Source of the DNA: Fimisoma sp964619315 | GTDB lineage: Bacteria; Bacillota; Clostridia; Peptostreptococcales; Anaerovoracaceae | Reading direction: 5' to 3' | DNA: 55,311 bases | Assembly: GCA_964619315.1 (NCBI GenBank) | Contig: CAZUEH010000008.1 | Span: forward strand, 1 to 55,311 | Shown here: piece by piece, positions 1-7,999 of the stretch | How positions within the stretch are numbered: the stretch's first letter is position 1 | Layout of the letters: each line of letters opens with the position of its first letter | Notes under the pieces: generated by a model | Told to the model about the DNA's origin: nothing | Databases searched by the model: none | The model's input: the letters and a program-made list of their open reading frames with translations, nothing else | Program-made: the position numbers and the translations under genes

Positions 1-609
1 CATTTGTGCCTTGGGTTTCAGTTCGTTTTCCGCCCAATCCTTCAACTCCTCCACGGATACCGTCCACGTTTGAACATTCTCACGTCTTGGCTGGAATATT
101 GAGAGGGAAACTTCTTTGATGTCATACAGGCTTTCATAGACACCAAGGGCTGCGATGCCGTAACACATGAGCTGCGTATTTCGTTCCGCATCCACAAGGA
201 CTCCGAGTCCGTACTTCGCATCAATAATGTGCAGGGTATCGTCTGAAACCATAAGACAGTCTGCCGTTCCATACGACCCCGGTACAAAATCCGATAGGTC
301 AACCTTCTGCTCAATCAGCACCAGTGGATCAGGGCAGGTCTGCTTTGCTTTTTCAAGTTGCTCCAACACAAACTCCACATAGCCGTCAGAGTGTTCTTCC
401 ATCTCATCGGTGTTAAATGCAGAAACGGGTCTTTTACTGCGTCTGCGGAGCGCCTTCTTCAGCTTGTGTTCGCACAGTGCATGAAAGGCGGTACCTTCTT
501 CGGCAGCGTTACTGCTCTTGTTTTCAAACTCCGTTTCCAGGACTGCACTCGGTGTACACGATAACCACCTGTGGGAACTGGAAGGAGAAAGAAGTGCGTG
601 ATTACCCAT
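1..609 (-). CDS. DUF2800 phage-type protein, partial (C-terminus outside the window)
   Basis: An open minus-strand frame begins at an ATG at 609, with GGAGG eight bases upstream, and runs off the left edge; 203 codons are visible. The start MGNHALLSPSSSHRW, followed by an EEGTAFHALCEH stretch and later IIDAKYG, is typical of DUF2800 proteins of Clostridia prophages and conjugative elements. That family resembles RecB/Cas4-type PD-(D/E)XK nucleases; the IIDAKYG segment fits a DxK motif. The start overlaps the stop of the upstream 117-residue gene by 8 bases, so the two are probably translationally coupled. The likely role is phage DNA replication or recombination, but no function is established. 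Confidence 0.85.
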   Translation of the reverse strand, partial: MGNHALLSPSSSHRWLSCTPSAVLETEFENKSSNAAEEGTAFHALCEHKLKKALRRRSKRPVSAFNTDEMEEHSDGYVEFVLEQLEKAKQTCPDPLVLIEQKVDLSDFVPGSYGTADCLMVSDDTLHIIDAKYGLGVLVDAERNTQLMCYGIAALGVYESLYDIKEVSLSIFQPRRENVQTWTVSVEELKDWAENELKPKAQM

Positions 610-955
610 TGCCAAGCACCTCCGCATCCTTAATAAGGTCTGCGTAATGCTTCGGGTCCACATCTGACAACTTGGTGCCACCGTACTTGGTAATCAGACC
701 CTTGACCTCGGCTGTCATTCCGTTCTGCGTTTTTACCGCAAGCACGGCACGGACATCTGCCAATGAAGGTGTTTTTTCTCCTGCTATCTGTTTTGTGGGT
801 TGTCCTGTTTCGACAGGCTTCGACACTTCCTTGGCTTCAACGAAGATTTCCTGGCTGTCTGCGAATGCATAAGCCACAGCCTCCAGTCCGTCTGCCAACG
901 AGTGCATCAGCTTCACCACATCAAGGAGCAGGTTAAACTTGTTTGCGTTTGTCAT
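602..955 (-). CDS. small phage/ICE replication-module protein
   Basis: This 117-residue protein follows AAGGAGG and overlaps both neighbours (start inside the 933-1151 gene, stop inside the DUF2800 gene). The N-terminal half is helical and acidic; the C-terminal half (about residues 65-117, with SLADVRAVLAVKTQNGMTAEVKGL) resembles a small helical DNA-associated domain. Proteins of this kind sit next to DUF2800 in many Clostridia prophages, often under the unhelpful name rRNA biogenesis protein rrp5. I cannot assign a biochemical role. The tight overlaps place it in one operon with DUF2800. Confidence 0.75.
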   Translation of the reverse strand: MTNANKFNLLLDVVKLMHSLADGLEAVAYAFADSQEIFVEAKEVSKPVETGQPTKQIAGEKTPSLADVRAVLAVKTQNGMTAEVKGLITKYGGTKLSDVDPKHYADLIKDAEVLGNG

Positions 956-1151
956 GGTTCTCGCCTCCTTTCAGTTCGTGAATCTCGACAGTTTGCACCG
1001 AGTCACCGGGGGACAGAACAAGGACGTTTACCTGCTGACCAAAGAGAAAATCAAGTATTCTCTTGCGAATCTGCATCGTTCCGCTTCGGACTACCGGAGA
1101 AGGTGTGCCGCCGGGTTTTGCAATGTTAATTGAGATTTTGTGTTTTACCAT
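933..1151 (-). CDS. small conserved phage-type hypothetical protein
   Basis: A 72-residue basic protein with a good ribosome binding site (AAGGAGG, eight bases before ATG). The sequence MVKHKISINIAKPGGT, with LDFLFGQQVNVLVLSPGDSV in the middle, matches a recurring small protein found beside DUF2800 genes in Clostridia mobile elements. No catalytic or metal motif is visible. Its 3' end overlaps the next gene by 23 bases, which argues for cotranscription. Function unknown. Confidence 0.65.
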   Translation of the reverse strand: MVKHKISINIAKPGGTPSPVVRSGTMQIRKRILDFLFGQQVNVLVLSPGDSVQTVEIHELKGGENHDKRKQV

Positions 1152-1202
1152 TGCACTTGCCTCCTTTCCGAGGAGTTTTTCTTACCCCTCTGTCCATAAG
1201 CG

Positions 1203-1230
1203 AAAAATGAGGGGGAATCGAACCCCCTCA
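1203..1230 (-). terminator. intrinsic terminator after the sigma-like gene
   Basis: On the minus strand an 8-bp perfect stem (TGAGGGGG/CCCCCTCA, 1208-1215 with 1223-1230) closes a 7-base loop and is followed by TTTTT. It separates the sigma-like gene (stop at 1245) from the next minus-strand gene (start at 1151). Confidence 0.75.
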
Positions 1231-1244
1231 AGCAAAACTTTTTT

Positions 1245-1733
1245 TCAAATTTTCTTTTTGAGCGTTGCGTAAATCTTCGTTAAGCGGTTACGAATGGCCG
1301 CCTCGGAAACATTTTCTTCTGCTGCAATCTGCACGTTGGTCATGCCACGATAGAACTTCTTGATAACGGTATCCTTCTGCTTGTCCGTCAGGTCCGAAAG
1401 AGCCACCTTCAGCTTTTCCATACGAACGGAACGCTCCTCGTTTGCGATAGAAGTGAGAATCTGCTGCAGAGGATTGTAGGTATCGTCCTCAAGGTATGGG
1501 TTGCGGTCATCCGCATCGTCGCCGTACCCATCGTGGTAGCCGTCCAAGTGAACCGGACAGTAATATTCCTCACGGCGCTCGGCATCCACTTCCTCGTCGT
1601 CCCAATCATGGAGCATCGCAATCCATGTCTCATCGATTTCGCCCTGTCCGGGCTTCAGTTCCACCTTTTTGCCCTCTGCTGTGTAGTAAACATAATTGGT
1701 GCGGTTCTTCTCCGCTGTCTTGAACTTTCTCAT
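1245..1733 (-). CDS. sigma-70 region 4-like DNA-binding protein
   Basis: The start is placed at the ATG at 1733 (MRKFKTAEKNRTNY), not at the longer upstream option, because the family begins this way and AGGGAC lies just upstream; this gives 162 residues. The first two thirds are acidic and low in recognisable motifs. The last about 50 residues (LSDLTDKQKDTVIKKFYRG, then MTNVQIAAEENVSEAAIRNR) form a sigma-70 region 4 / LuxR-like helix-turn-helix. Proteins of this type control late or transfer genes in phages and integrative elements of Bacillota. A full sigma region 2 is missing, so it is probably a transcriptional activator or a partial sigma factor. It has its own leader (1777-1858) and terminator. 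Confidence 0.75.
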   Translation of the reverse strand: MRKFKTAEKNRTNYVYYTAEGKKVELKPGQGEIDETWIAMLHDWDDEEVDAERREEYYCPVHLDGYHDGYGDDADDRNPYLEDDTYNPLQQILTSIANEERSVRMEKLKVALSDLTDKQKDTVIKKFYRGMTNVQIAAEENVSEAAIRNRLTKIYATLKKKI

Positions 1734-1776
1734 ATAAAGTCCCTGCCTTTCCGTCCGAACGGAAACGAAGGGATAC

Positions 1777-1810
1777 AAAAAGAGCCAGCGGTTGAAGATG
1801 CCACTGACTC
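1777..1810 (-). terminator. intrinsic terminator / attenuator in the leader of the sigma-like gene
   Basis: The minus strand carries a 10-bp stem with two G-U pairs (1782-1791 with 1801-1810), a 9-base loop and then TTTTT (1781-1777). It lies about 45 bases upstream of the sigma-like start, so it would stop transcription before the gene unless antiterminated. The loop plus one base (1794-1801) is perfectly complementary to 1851-1858. Confidence 0.65.
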
Positions 1811-2007
1811 CGTTAAACCGAAAAATAGGCGCACGAAAGCTACGGCAGGAGCATCTTCGTTCTAACTACAGCCTTACTGCTGCAATCTGAACTCTTATGC
1901 AACCCTCCGCCCTTATAGCGCTATTCGGACTTTGAATTGAATTCCATCTCTTTGATGGTGACTACATTCTACTACAATACAGAAAGTAATGAAATTTCCA
2001 CAAAATT
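1811..2007. other. intergenic leader region without a recognised gene
   Basis: This stretch holds the 5' part of the minus-strand leader, including the segment at 1851-1858 that can pair with the terminator loop. A short minus-strand frame beginning TTG near 1898 follows GGAGG too closely to be a convincing leader peptide. No tRNA or recognised riboswitch is visible. Confidence 0.4.
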
Positions 2008-2037
2008 ACCGTTACTATACAAACTAAAAGTAACGGT
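2008..2037. promoter_or_regulatory. perfect inverted repeat, candidate operator
   Basis: ACCGTTAC (2008-2015) and GTAACGGT (2030-2037) are perfect 8-bp arms separated by 14 bases. The repeat ends seven bases before the -35 box at 2044, the position expected for a regulator of the gene at 2177. Confidence 0.55.
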
Positions 2038-2043
2038 TTGTTG

Positions 2044-2072
2044 TTGTATTTAATCTTACTTTTATGTATAAT
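2044..2072 (+). promoter_or_regulatory. sigma-A-type promoter
   Basis: TTGTAT (2044-2049) is followed by 17 bases and TATAAT (2067-2072). It points towards the gene starting at 2177 and leaves a leader of roughly 100 bases. Confidence 0.65.
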
Positions 2073-2176
2073 ATAGATACATGGAGTGCTTTTACAAAAG
2101 GCTACTCCTTCAAATGTAAGAGTTTATGTAATTTTGTTTGCTATTTTTGATAATGGCAAAAAGGAGAAAAAGTGAT

Positions 2177-3352
2177 ATGACCGAGAAAATTCCAGAAATT
2201 TTTTTAAATACAATGTTTGAATATGATGGTTTCGGTTGTTGCTGCGCCAAAGATACAGAAAACGTGGCCCCAGACGAACCGCCCAAGACCACGCTGAAGT
2301 TATATACCGATATATCAAAGCCCACTCGCTTTGCATATGCAGCAAAGGCAGGATTGAACCTTACAGGCAAAGCGGGAGGAGTTATCGAGCAAAATATCCT
2401 CGGTAAAATCCTCGCACTTCCAAATGGTGATATCGATAAACATATTGAGTTCTTTGAGACCTACGGTTTTCTGCTACCATTATCATGTGACGAATACGAA
2501 TCTGTGGACGCAGTAACCCTACTTGAGGTGGTCAATAGAATAAAGGCAACCATACGTCTTATGAATGCCATCGGCAAGAAGGATTATAAGAAAATGTTAA
2601 TCCATGCGACATACCTCCTGTTCTCACCAGTGTTATGTATCAATACGATGGAGGCACATTACGATACTTGCCACCACAAGTTCAGCACACTGCTTGAGAC
2701 CTACAATCTTTTCCCTGATTTGGGATCTGTACCAGAGGTGTTCGTAAAAGGGACGTATTCGGTTCAGGATACCATGCTTGAAGGAAAAAATCCTGTAGAC
2801 ATAGAGTTTTACAACGCTGTCAGAAGTGGTGTTGACACAAATATTCATGGCAGCAAAGACCCGCGTTTCAAACGTTTAATGGCTATGTATACAGGCTGCC
2901 AGGATGCAGATGAAGAAACAAGAACCCTCATAGATTTCTATTATCATTTTCAGACCGAGGTCTCCGTAATTGAGGATGTGAAATTCAACTCAATCAAGCC
3001 ATATTCTCACATTGACGAAACGGTTTTCAATGACGATATAAAATCTACACTGCTAAAAATTGCACGGATTGTTGTGGCAGAAGAAATTAACCATAACATC
3101 CAAGGCATCCATCCTAAGTACGATGGTAGTAAGCTAACGGCAGCATGGCAGGTTCACACTCTGATTCAAGCGGTCTACTTTTCCATTTTTTACATGAAAG
3201 CTGGGGTTGAAATTTACAAAGAATGCGAAAACCCCAATTGCAAACGAGATAAATATTTTCTTGTTGAAGCCACCCGTAGCAATAAAAGATATTGTTGCGA
3301 GAAATGTCGTGGGGCAGCATCTGCACAGCGGCACCGTAACCGTAGTATTTAA
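2177..3352 (+). CDS. CGNR-zinc-finger-like protein of the defence island
   Basis: The start at 2177 (MTEKIPEIF) is chosen because AAGGAG lies upstream at a normal distance; an in-frame ATG at 2138 has no such site. The product has 391 residues. The first about 340 residues are helical with no motif I recognise. The C-terminus carries two CxxC-type pairs, CENPNC and CCEKC, followed by RGAASAQRHR, the layout of the zf-CGNR domain with CGNR changed to CRGA. Family members with an ABATE plus CGNR layout are thought to bind nucleic acid and act as regulators. The gene has its own promoter and converges on the LlaJI system. A regulatory or defence role is inferred from context only. Confidence 0.7.
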   Translation: MTEKIPEIFLNTMFEYDGFGCCCAKDTENVAPDEPPKTTLKLYTDISKPTRFAYAAKAGLNLTGKAGGVIEQNILGKILALPNGDIDKHIEFFETYGFLLPLSCDEYESVDAVTLLEVVNRIKATIRLMNAIGKKDYKKMLIHATYLLFSPVLCINTMEAHYDTCHHKFSTLLETYNLFPDLGSVPEVFVKGTYSVQDTMLEGKNPVDIEFYNAVRSGVDTNIHGSKDPRFKRLMAMYTGCQDADEETRTLIDFYYHFQTEVSVIEDVKFNSIKPYSHIDETVFNDDIKSTLLKIARIVVAEEINHNIQGIHPKYDGSKLTAAWQVHTLIQAVYFSIFYMKAGVEIYKECENPNCKRDKYFLVEATRSNKRYCCEKCRGAASAQRHRNRSI

Positions 3353-3357
3353 AATGA

Positions 3358-3403
3358 GCAAAAAAAATAAGGCTCTACCTCCATTTTCTGAAGGTAGAGC
3401 CTT
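3358..3403 (-). terminator. terminator between convergent genes
   Basis: An 11-bp perfect stem (3369-3379 with 3393-3403) sits between the ends of the CGNR-like gene and the LlaJI-type nuclease gene. On the minus strand it is followed by a long T run; the plus-strand tail is weaker, so it mainly ends the restriction operon. Confidence 0.8.
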
Positions 3404-3406
3404 TCG

Positions 3407-4696
3407 TTATGTTGTAGGCTGTGAAATTGCACCTCTTGTATCAACTTTTTCAATTGCTTCTGCCAATAGCCGTTTCTGTTGGTCTGGCATGGCTATGTAG
3501 TTATACATAAGGAATCGAGTATCCATTACAATTCCTTGCACTCGTTCATATTTCTTCGGATCTGGTTTCCAATCTCCGACCGCTTCTGCAACATTTCCTA
3601 TATCATCAGTAAATCCTGGTACAATGTTTCCGGCAACATCAAGTGTCCAGAAACCATTCTCCGCACTGTTAAACGGCATAATGAACGCATTATAAAGATT
3701 ATCAGTAGGAACTCCCTTTGTCCGAGCAATATACTCGCCGTAGGTTATCTGCTTGTTTATGTCGGAACTATTAGGCAAAAAATCCGGCTTGTCTGGATTA
3801 CACCCAAAACGATATAGTTTGGCATCAAGCACATAAACCTTGCCATTGTAAATCATAATAGAGTCTGGCTGCAGTGGAGTCTTCACTTTTTGACGCCCAT
3901 AATCAAGCAACCATCTGGTTCGTGGGAAATACTGTTCTTTATCCTCAACACCAAACGCCATATCAATCATTTTCTCCCACACACGTTCAAAGAAATCCGT
4001 ACCGAAGAAGTACTGCTTTTCGGATGTCTTTTCGTCCATGTATATTAACATGGCTTTCATCGCAGAGAATAATTCTTGTTCCACATCATTGTGTGTTGAC
4101 GCCAGCTTCTTTTCAAGAATATAAATTGCCTCTCTGTTTTCCGGGTGCGGTCCAGGTTTTTCGGGCATATACGGAACATACAGCCAACCCATCTTTTCGA
4201 ATGCTTCATACACACAGTATTTATGAATCTGCGTAATTTTTTTGTCCGCATTCGGTGTGTTGGAACGCACAGTCATATTCGTGAAAATCAAAGAACCATT
4301 TTTTTGCACTAATGCACGTTGCTCTCGGACCGTGCGTGGCCATGATGCACGCCCCTTTGTATCCGTTTTATACCTTGGGTCGGTTTCGATGTAATACCTG
4401 CCTGTCCTCAAATAGTCGCGGATTATCTTGAGGTAGGCGTGCATTGGAAAATCGACCGTTCTCGGCGCAGCAAATTTTGATTCTTCTATGACCTTGTCTT
4501 CTTTCATGAAGGCAGCCAGCACATAAAACAGATTGTTTATATCTGCACGAAGGTCATCATCATTTGCAGGAAGCTGATACCCAATAGGGAAGTATATAAC
4601 TGCATCCTCAGTATCCGCTTTTACACCGACAAAACTATCTCCCTCATCATTTGTATTTACATGACATCGTTCTCTAATGTTTTTTTGCAAATCCAT
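3407..4696 (-). CDS. LlaJI-family restriction endonuclease subunit
   Basis: This 429-residue protein resembles the LlaJI restriction endonuclease family (R2-type subunit). A PD-(D/E)XK active site is visible as PDSIMIYN at about residues 277-284 followed by VLDAK at 289-293. The ATG at 4696 follows GAGGTGG at a normal distance, about 34 bases after the stop of the McrB-like gene. In the lactococcal LlaJI system this protein works with an McrB-like NTPase to cleave DNA at unmethylated 5'-GACGC sites. Gene order and partners match that system, so the type is well supported; the actual target sequence is not known here. Confidence 0.88.
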   Translation of the reverse strand: MDLQKNIRERCHVNTNDEGDSFVGVKADTEDAVIYFPIGYQLPANDDDLRADINNLFYVLAAFMKEDKVIEESKFAAPRTVDFPMHAYLKIIRDYLRTGRYYIETDPRYKTDTKGRASWPRTVREQRALVQKNGSLIFTNMTVRSNTPNADKKITQIHKYCVYEAFEKMGWLYVPYMPEKPGPHPENREAIYILEKKLASTHNDVEQELFSAMKAMLIYMDEKTSEKQYFFGTDFFERVWEKMIDMAFGVEDKEQYFPRTRWLLDYGRQKVKTPLQPDSIMIYNGKVYVLDAKLYRFGCNPDKPDFLPNSSDINKQITYGEYIARTKGVPTDNLYNAFIMPFNSAENGFWTLDVAGNIVPGFTDDIGNVAEAVGDWKPDPKKYERVQGIVMDTRFLMYNYIAMPDQQKRLLAEAIEKVDTRGAISQPTT

Positions 4697-4729
4697 AATT
4701 GCTAACCACCTCGCTTTCAGCCGAAATCA

Positions 4730-6868
4730 TTATTGCTNNNNNNNNNNATTGTCTGGATACAGTAACTGTCGAACAGTCGGCTTCAAAATATTAAAGCGGT
4801 CTTTCCCTTTACTTGTGTAAACAAACGCACGGATAACATCTTCAAGACTTTGGAATCTCTCTGTATCAAACAAAGCCTCTGGATTAAACTTGAAGGCGTC
4901 GTCCCACAGATACTTGATTACCTTTTCAGGGAATAAACGATTATGCATAACTGCCTCACGGATTTCCTTTAAACGAGATTTCTGCTCAGCTGTAATTGTG
5001 CCTAATCGTTCAGAACCAAGTAATGAATTATACTCAACCAGAAGAGTAGCATGACCTTCAGAAGGGAGTGCTATCTGATCAAATGTAAGATCATTTTCAT
5101 GCACGAAATATACACCAAGCCGCTTATCCTCAGCAGATGCCATCTTGGCTTTATTTCCAACGATAATAGTATTTACAGTTTCACAGAAGCGTTTCCAAGT
5201 AACATCAGTATCTAAAATTTCTGCATTGGCAAGCGATGGACGTACATTGTCAAAGTTATTTTCAATAAGTCTCATCTGCCATCTACGTTGGAAAGCAGTA
5301 TCAAGAGTGAAAACATTCTGGTCAGATGTATTCATTGTACCAATGATAGAAAGGTTGGATGGGATACGAACCTTGTGTGACGGTTTCCCATAGATAAATT
5401 CAGACATTTGTTTATGGGTAATCCCATACTCACTCGTTCCTACCGGAAAACCATCATCGCCCTCTTGCATATTAACTTTTCGGTCAAGCAGTTGGAATAC
5501 CTCTCCAAAAATCGCTGGTGCATTACCTCGATTGATTTCCTCAATTATAAGAATGTATTTACTCATTGGATTGCGATAAGCATTGGAAAGAATCGTAGTA
5601 AATGGTCCAGGTGTAAATTCATATGTAACTTGTTTATCTTCATCTACCACAGGCAGAATCTGTCCAACGAAATCTGAATTTGTATAATCCGGATGGAAAA
5701 CCAAACGATCAACAATGCTATCTTCATTGCAATACTCATGCTCAATAGTCCAACTCTTTCCAGAACCAGGAACACCATATAAAAGGATGTTTTTTCCGCC
5801 GTCCTTTCGATCAAAGGTGTCGTAATCAATGCGAATTTCTTGTGGCATGACCTCTGTAAGTTCTGCTTCCGTTAATTCAACTGAAGCCAAAATACTACCT
5901 ATTACCTGCAAGTTTGGATTATCACATGCAGACAGACAATATCCGATCAAGCGCTCAAGCCCCAAAAAATGTTTGTAGAACCCCTTATTAATTTCACTCA
6001 AACCTAGGGTACTTAACATATCATCGAATGTGACGTCTGTGCCATTAAAGATATACTTATGGATAATTGTATTATCTACCGCATCAAACAAATATGCTTG
6101 TAGGGCTCTTCCTTCAAGCACAAACGGAGTTGCATCTCCTGCGGGAGCATTCAACTGTGGTGTCGGCAGGTGTTTAAGTGCACCTGTACAGATGATTCCA
6201 CGTATGACTTGCAGCTGATTCTCATATGCAAGCAAAATCCAGTCTGCCAGTACCTGATCTTTTACTATCAATGTACGTTCTGTTGTCCGATTAAGGATTC
6301 CTGCTTGTACGAGCATCTTTGCCCATATATCAAATCCTATGGTACGCTCATTAACCCCAATAGGATTCGAGTGTCTCGCATTTACCAGTTCGTCTATCAG
6401 AGCATCGTTTACTTCATCTAAACTCTGGCATTCCACAATATTCGAAAAATCATAGGCAGACAAAAAGGCTTGGTCAGCTCCACGCTCAGACAGTTTCTTC
6501 AAACAGGTAAGGATAAGGCGAACTGGATAATACTCAGTCTCATCATCCCTGTACTGATAGTTCAGTATGTAATGAAAGCTAAACTCCTGAATTGTTATCT
6601 TGTTTTCTACAAAGAGTCGTCCCAGTTCTGTAAGGCGTTCGTTATCATCAAGGCATCCATATGCTTTGAAATAAGTAAACAGGGCTCGTCTTACACGACC
6701 TTTTGCGCTGTTATAATCCTTGTACACACCGGCATTGACCAGTTCATGCTCAACAGCATCAATTTCTTCAGGTTCTGATTCTACTGTGATATTATGTTCT
6801 GCTATAATTCTTAATGCAGTACGAGTAATCTCGCTCATATACTTATGCGTATCCATAGACCATTTCAT
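4730..6868 (-). CDS. McrB-like AAA+ NTPase subunit of the restriction system (contains assembly gap)
   Basis: The ATG at 6868 (MKWSMDTHKY) follows AGGAGG by eight bases, a better start than the GTG three codons upstream. The N-terminal about 340 residues are a specificity-type region without a familiar motif. The AAA+ module follows: Walker A GVPGSGKS at about 365-372, Walker B LIIEEINRGN at about 440-449 and GTMNTSDQ at about 510-517. EEINRGN and MNTSD are hallmarks of McrB-type GTPases and of R1.LlaJI. The protein should power translocation or cleavage with the adjacent PD-(D/E)XK subunit. The last codons include ten Ns (4738-4747), so the C-terminal length and reading frame are not reliable. 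Confidence 0.88.
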   Translation of the reverse strand: MKWSMDTHKYMSEITRTALRIIAEHNITVESEPEEIDAVEHELVNAGVYKDYNSAKGRVRRALFTYFKAYGCLDDNERLTELGRLFVENKITIQEFSFHYILNYQYRDDETEYYPVRLILTCLKKLSERGADQAFLSAYDFSNIVECQSLDEVNDALIDELVNARHSNPIGVNERTIGFDIWAKMLVQAGILNRTTERTLIVKDQVLADWILLAYENQLQVIRGIICTGALKHLPTPQLNAPAGDATPFVLEGRALQAYLFDAVDNTIIHKYIFNGTDVTFDDMLSTLGLSEINKGFYKHFLGLERLIGYCLSACDNPNLQVIGSILASVELTEAELTEVMPQEIRIDYDTFDRKDGGKNILLYGVPGSGKSWTIEHEYCNEDSIVDRLVFHPDYTNSDFVGQILPVVDEDKQVTYEFTPGPFTTILSNAYRNPMSKYILIIEEINRGNAPAIFGEVFQLLDRKVNMQEGDDGFPVGTSEYGITHKQMSEFIYGKPSHKVRIPSNLSIIGTMNTSDQNVFTLDTAFQRRWQMRLIENNFDNVRPSLANAEILDTDVTWKRFCETVNTIIVGNKAKMASAEDKRLGVYFVHENDLTFDQIALPSEGHATLLVEYNSLLGSERLGTITAEQKSRLKEIREAVMHNRLFPEKVIKYLWDDAFKFNPEALFDTERFQSLEDVIRAFVYTSKGKDRFNILKPTVRQLLYPDNXXXXQ
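4738..4747. other. assembly gap (10 N)
   Basis: Ten unknown bases lie near the 3' end of the McrB-like gene. The round number suggests a scaffold join of unknown true length, so the gene's C-terminus and its spacing to the nuclease gene may be wrong. Confidence 0.95.
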
Positions 6869-6880
6869 ATTGCACACCTC

Positions 6881-7999
6881 CTATATACACTTAATAATTT
6901 CTTTAATTAATGCCATAAATACATCTACCACTACCGAATTACCAGCTTGTCTATACATCTGCGTATTAGATACTACTTGCTTAAAATCGTCAGTAAAACC
7001 CATAAGCCTTAAACACTCTCTAGGGGCTAATCTTCGTATCCTTCCATTTGTTGTAACATAATTATCCACCCCAGCTCTATGTAGTTTGTGCATAGTACTC
7101 ATCAAGGGGCGAGCTATTGACAAGTCGATTTCTGGCTTCATACTAAATCCATTTGTCCCATGAGACATAATTCCTGGAAGAACTCTATCAGATAAATAAT
7201 ACTTATCCTCGACAATACCTGGTGATTTAACAATGCATATTTCTTCTCCTTTTGCTGTAAATTTGCCCTCTGCCGTATTTTCAATCAAAAAGTCTTGCAT
7301 AGTGTATTGTAGCTCTTTTCCAGCTGGAAATGAAAACGACTTACTATTATCTTTAAATCCCACAATGAAAATTCTTCTTCTCTTTTGTGGGATACCATAA
7401 TCAACTGCATCTAGCACTTGGTAATGCACCTTATAACCAAGGCTATCAAAAACGCGTTGTACAACCTTCCATGTCCTACCTTTATCGTGTTTAAGTAGCC
7501 CCTGTACATTTTCGTATATAAAAACTTTAGGTTCAATCTCCTTAATCAAACGCGCAAATTCATAAAAGAGTGTTCCTCGTGCTTCTTCTAACCCCTTTTG
7601 ATAACCAAACAACGTAAAACTCTGACATGGGCTTCCTCCAACAAACAAATCAACTTGATTTTTATATTGATTACCATCTAAGAAACGAACATCATGATGA
7701 TAATGTTCTTCATCTATATCAAAATTCGCAAGATATGATTGTCTTGGGAAATTTGTTTTTTTAGGAGGAATCAAGCTATCAATGTATTTCTTTTTTTCAT
7801 GATAATCACTTATTTGAGCTAACTTTTCCCTGATTGTTTCTTCGTCTTCAGTTAAATCAAGCTCTCCATTATCACATGCAAAAACTACTTCGTAATTAGC
7901 GCTTAATCTCTTCAGAGCAAACTCTGCGGCACCTATTCCGCTAAATGCAGTAGCAATTTTTATGCAATTTTCTTTACCAATAACATTATTCTCTATCAT
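6881..7999 (-). CDS. DNA (cytosine-5) methyltransferase, LlaJI-type (second)
   Basis: This 372-residue C5-methyltransferase shows the ordered motifs of the family: I AFSGIGAAEFALKR (residues 18-31), IV GGSPCQSF with catalytic Cys125, VI ENVQGL, VIII QKRRRIFIVGF, IX RLAPRECLRLMGF and X RQAGNSVV. Its start overlaps the end of the first methyltransferase by 14 bases and its stop is 12 bases before the McrB-like start, so the genes form one operon. LlaJI systems carry two such enzymes because the recognition site is asymmetric and each strand needs its own methylation; that division of labour is inferred here. The pair are clearly related but divergent copies. Confidence 0.93.
   Translation of the reverse strand: MIENNVIGKENCIKIATAFSGIGAAEFALKRLSANYEVVFACDNGELDLTEDEETIREKLAQISDYHEKKKYIDSLIPPKKTNFPRQSYLANFDIDEEHYHHDVRFLDGNQYKNQVDLFVGGSPCQSFTLFGYQKGLEEARGTLFYEFARLIKEIEPKVFIYENVQGLLKHDKGRTWKVVQRVFDSLGYKVHYQVLDAVDYGIPQKRRRIFIVGFKDNSKSFSFPAGKELQYTMQDFLIENTAEGKFTAKGEEICIVKSPGIVEDKYYLSDRVLPGIMSHGTNGFSMKPEIDLSIARPLMSTMHKLHRAGVDNYVTTNGRIRRLAPRECLRLMGFTDDFKQVVSNTQMYRQAGNSVVVDVFMALIKEIIKCI

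Noticed and set aside
1208..1230. tRNA-like T-arm (GGGGGTTCGATTCCCCC on the minus strand)
   Set aside because: No D-arm, anticodon arm or acceptor stem can be built around it; it fits an intrinsic terminator after the sigma-like gene.
1855..1898. Short leader peptide beginning at TTG on the minus strand
   Set aside because: GGAGG is almost touching the TTG and no ATG option exists; too weak to call.
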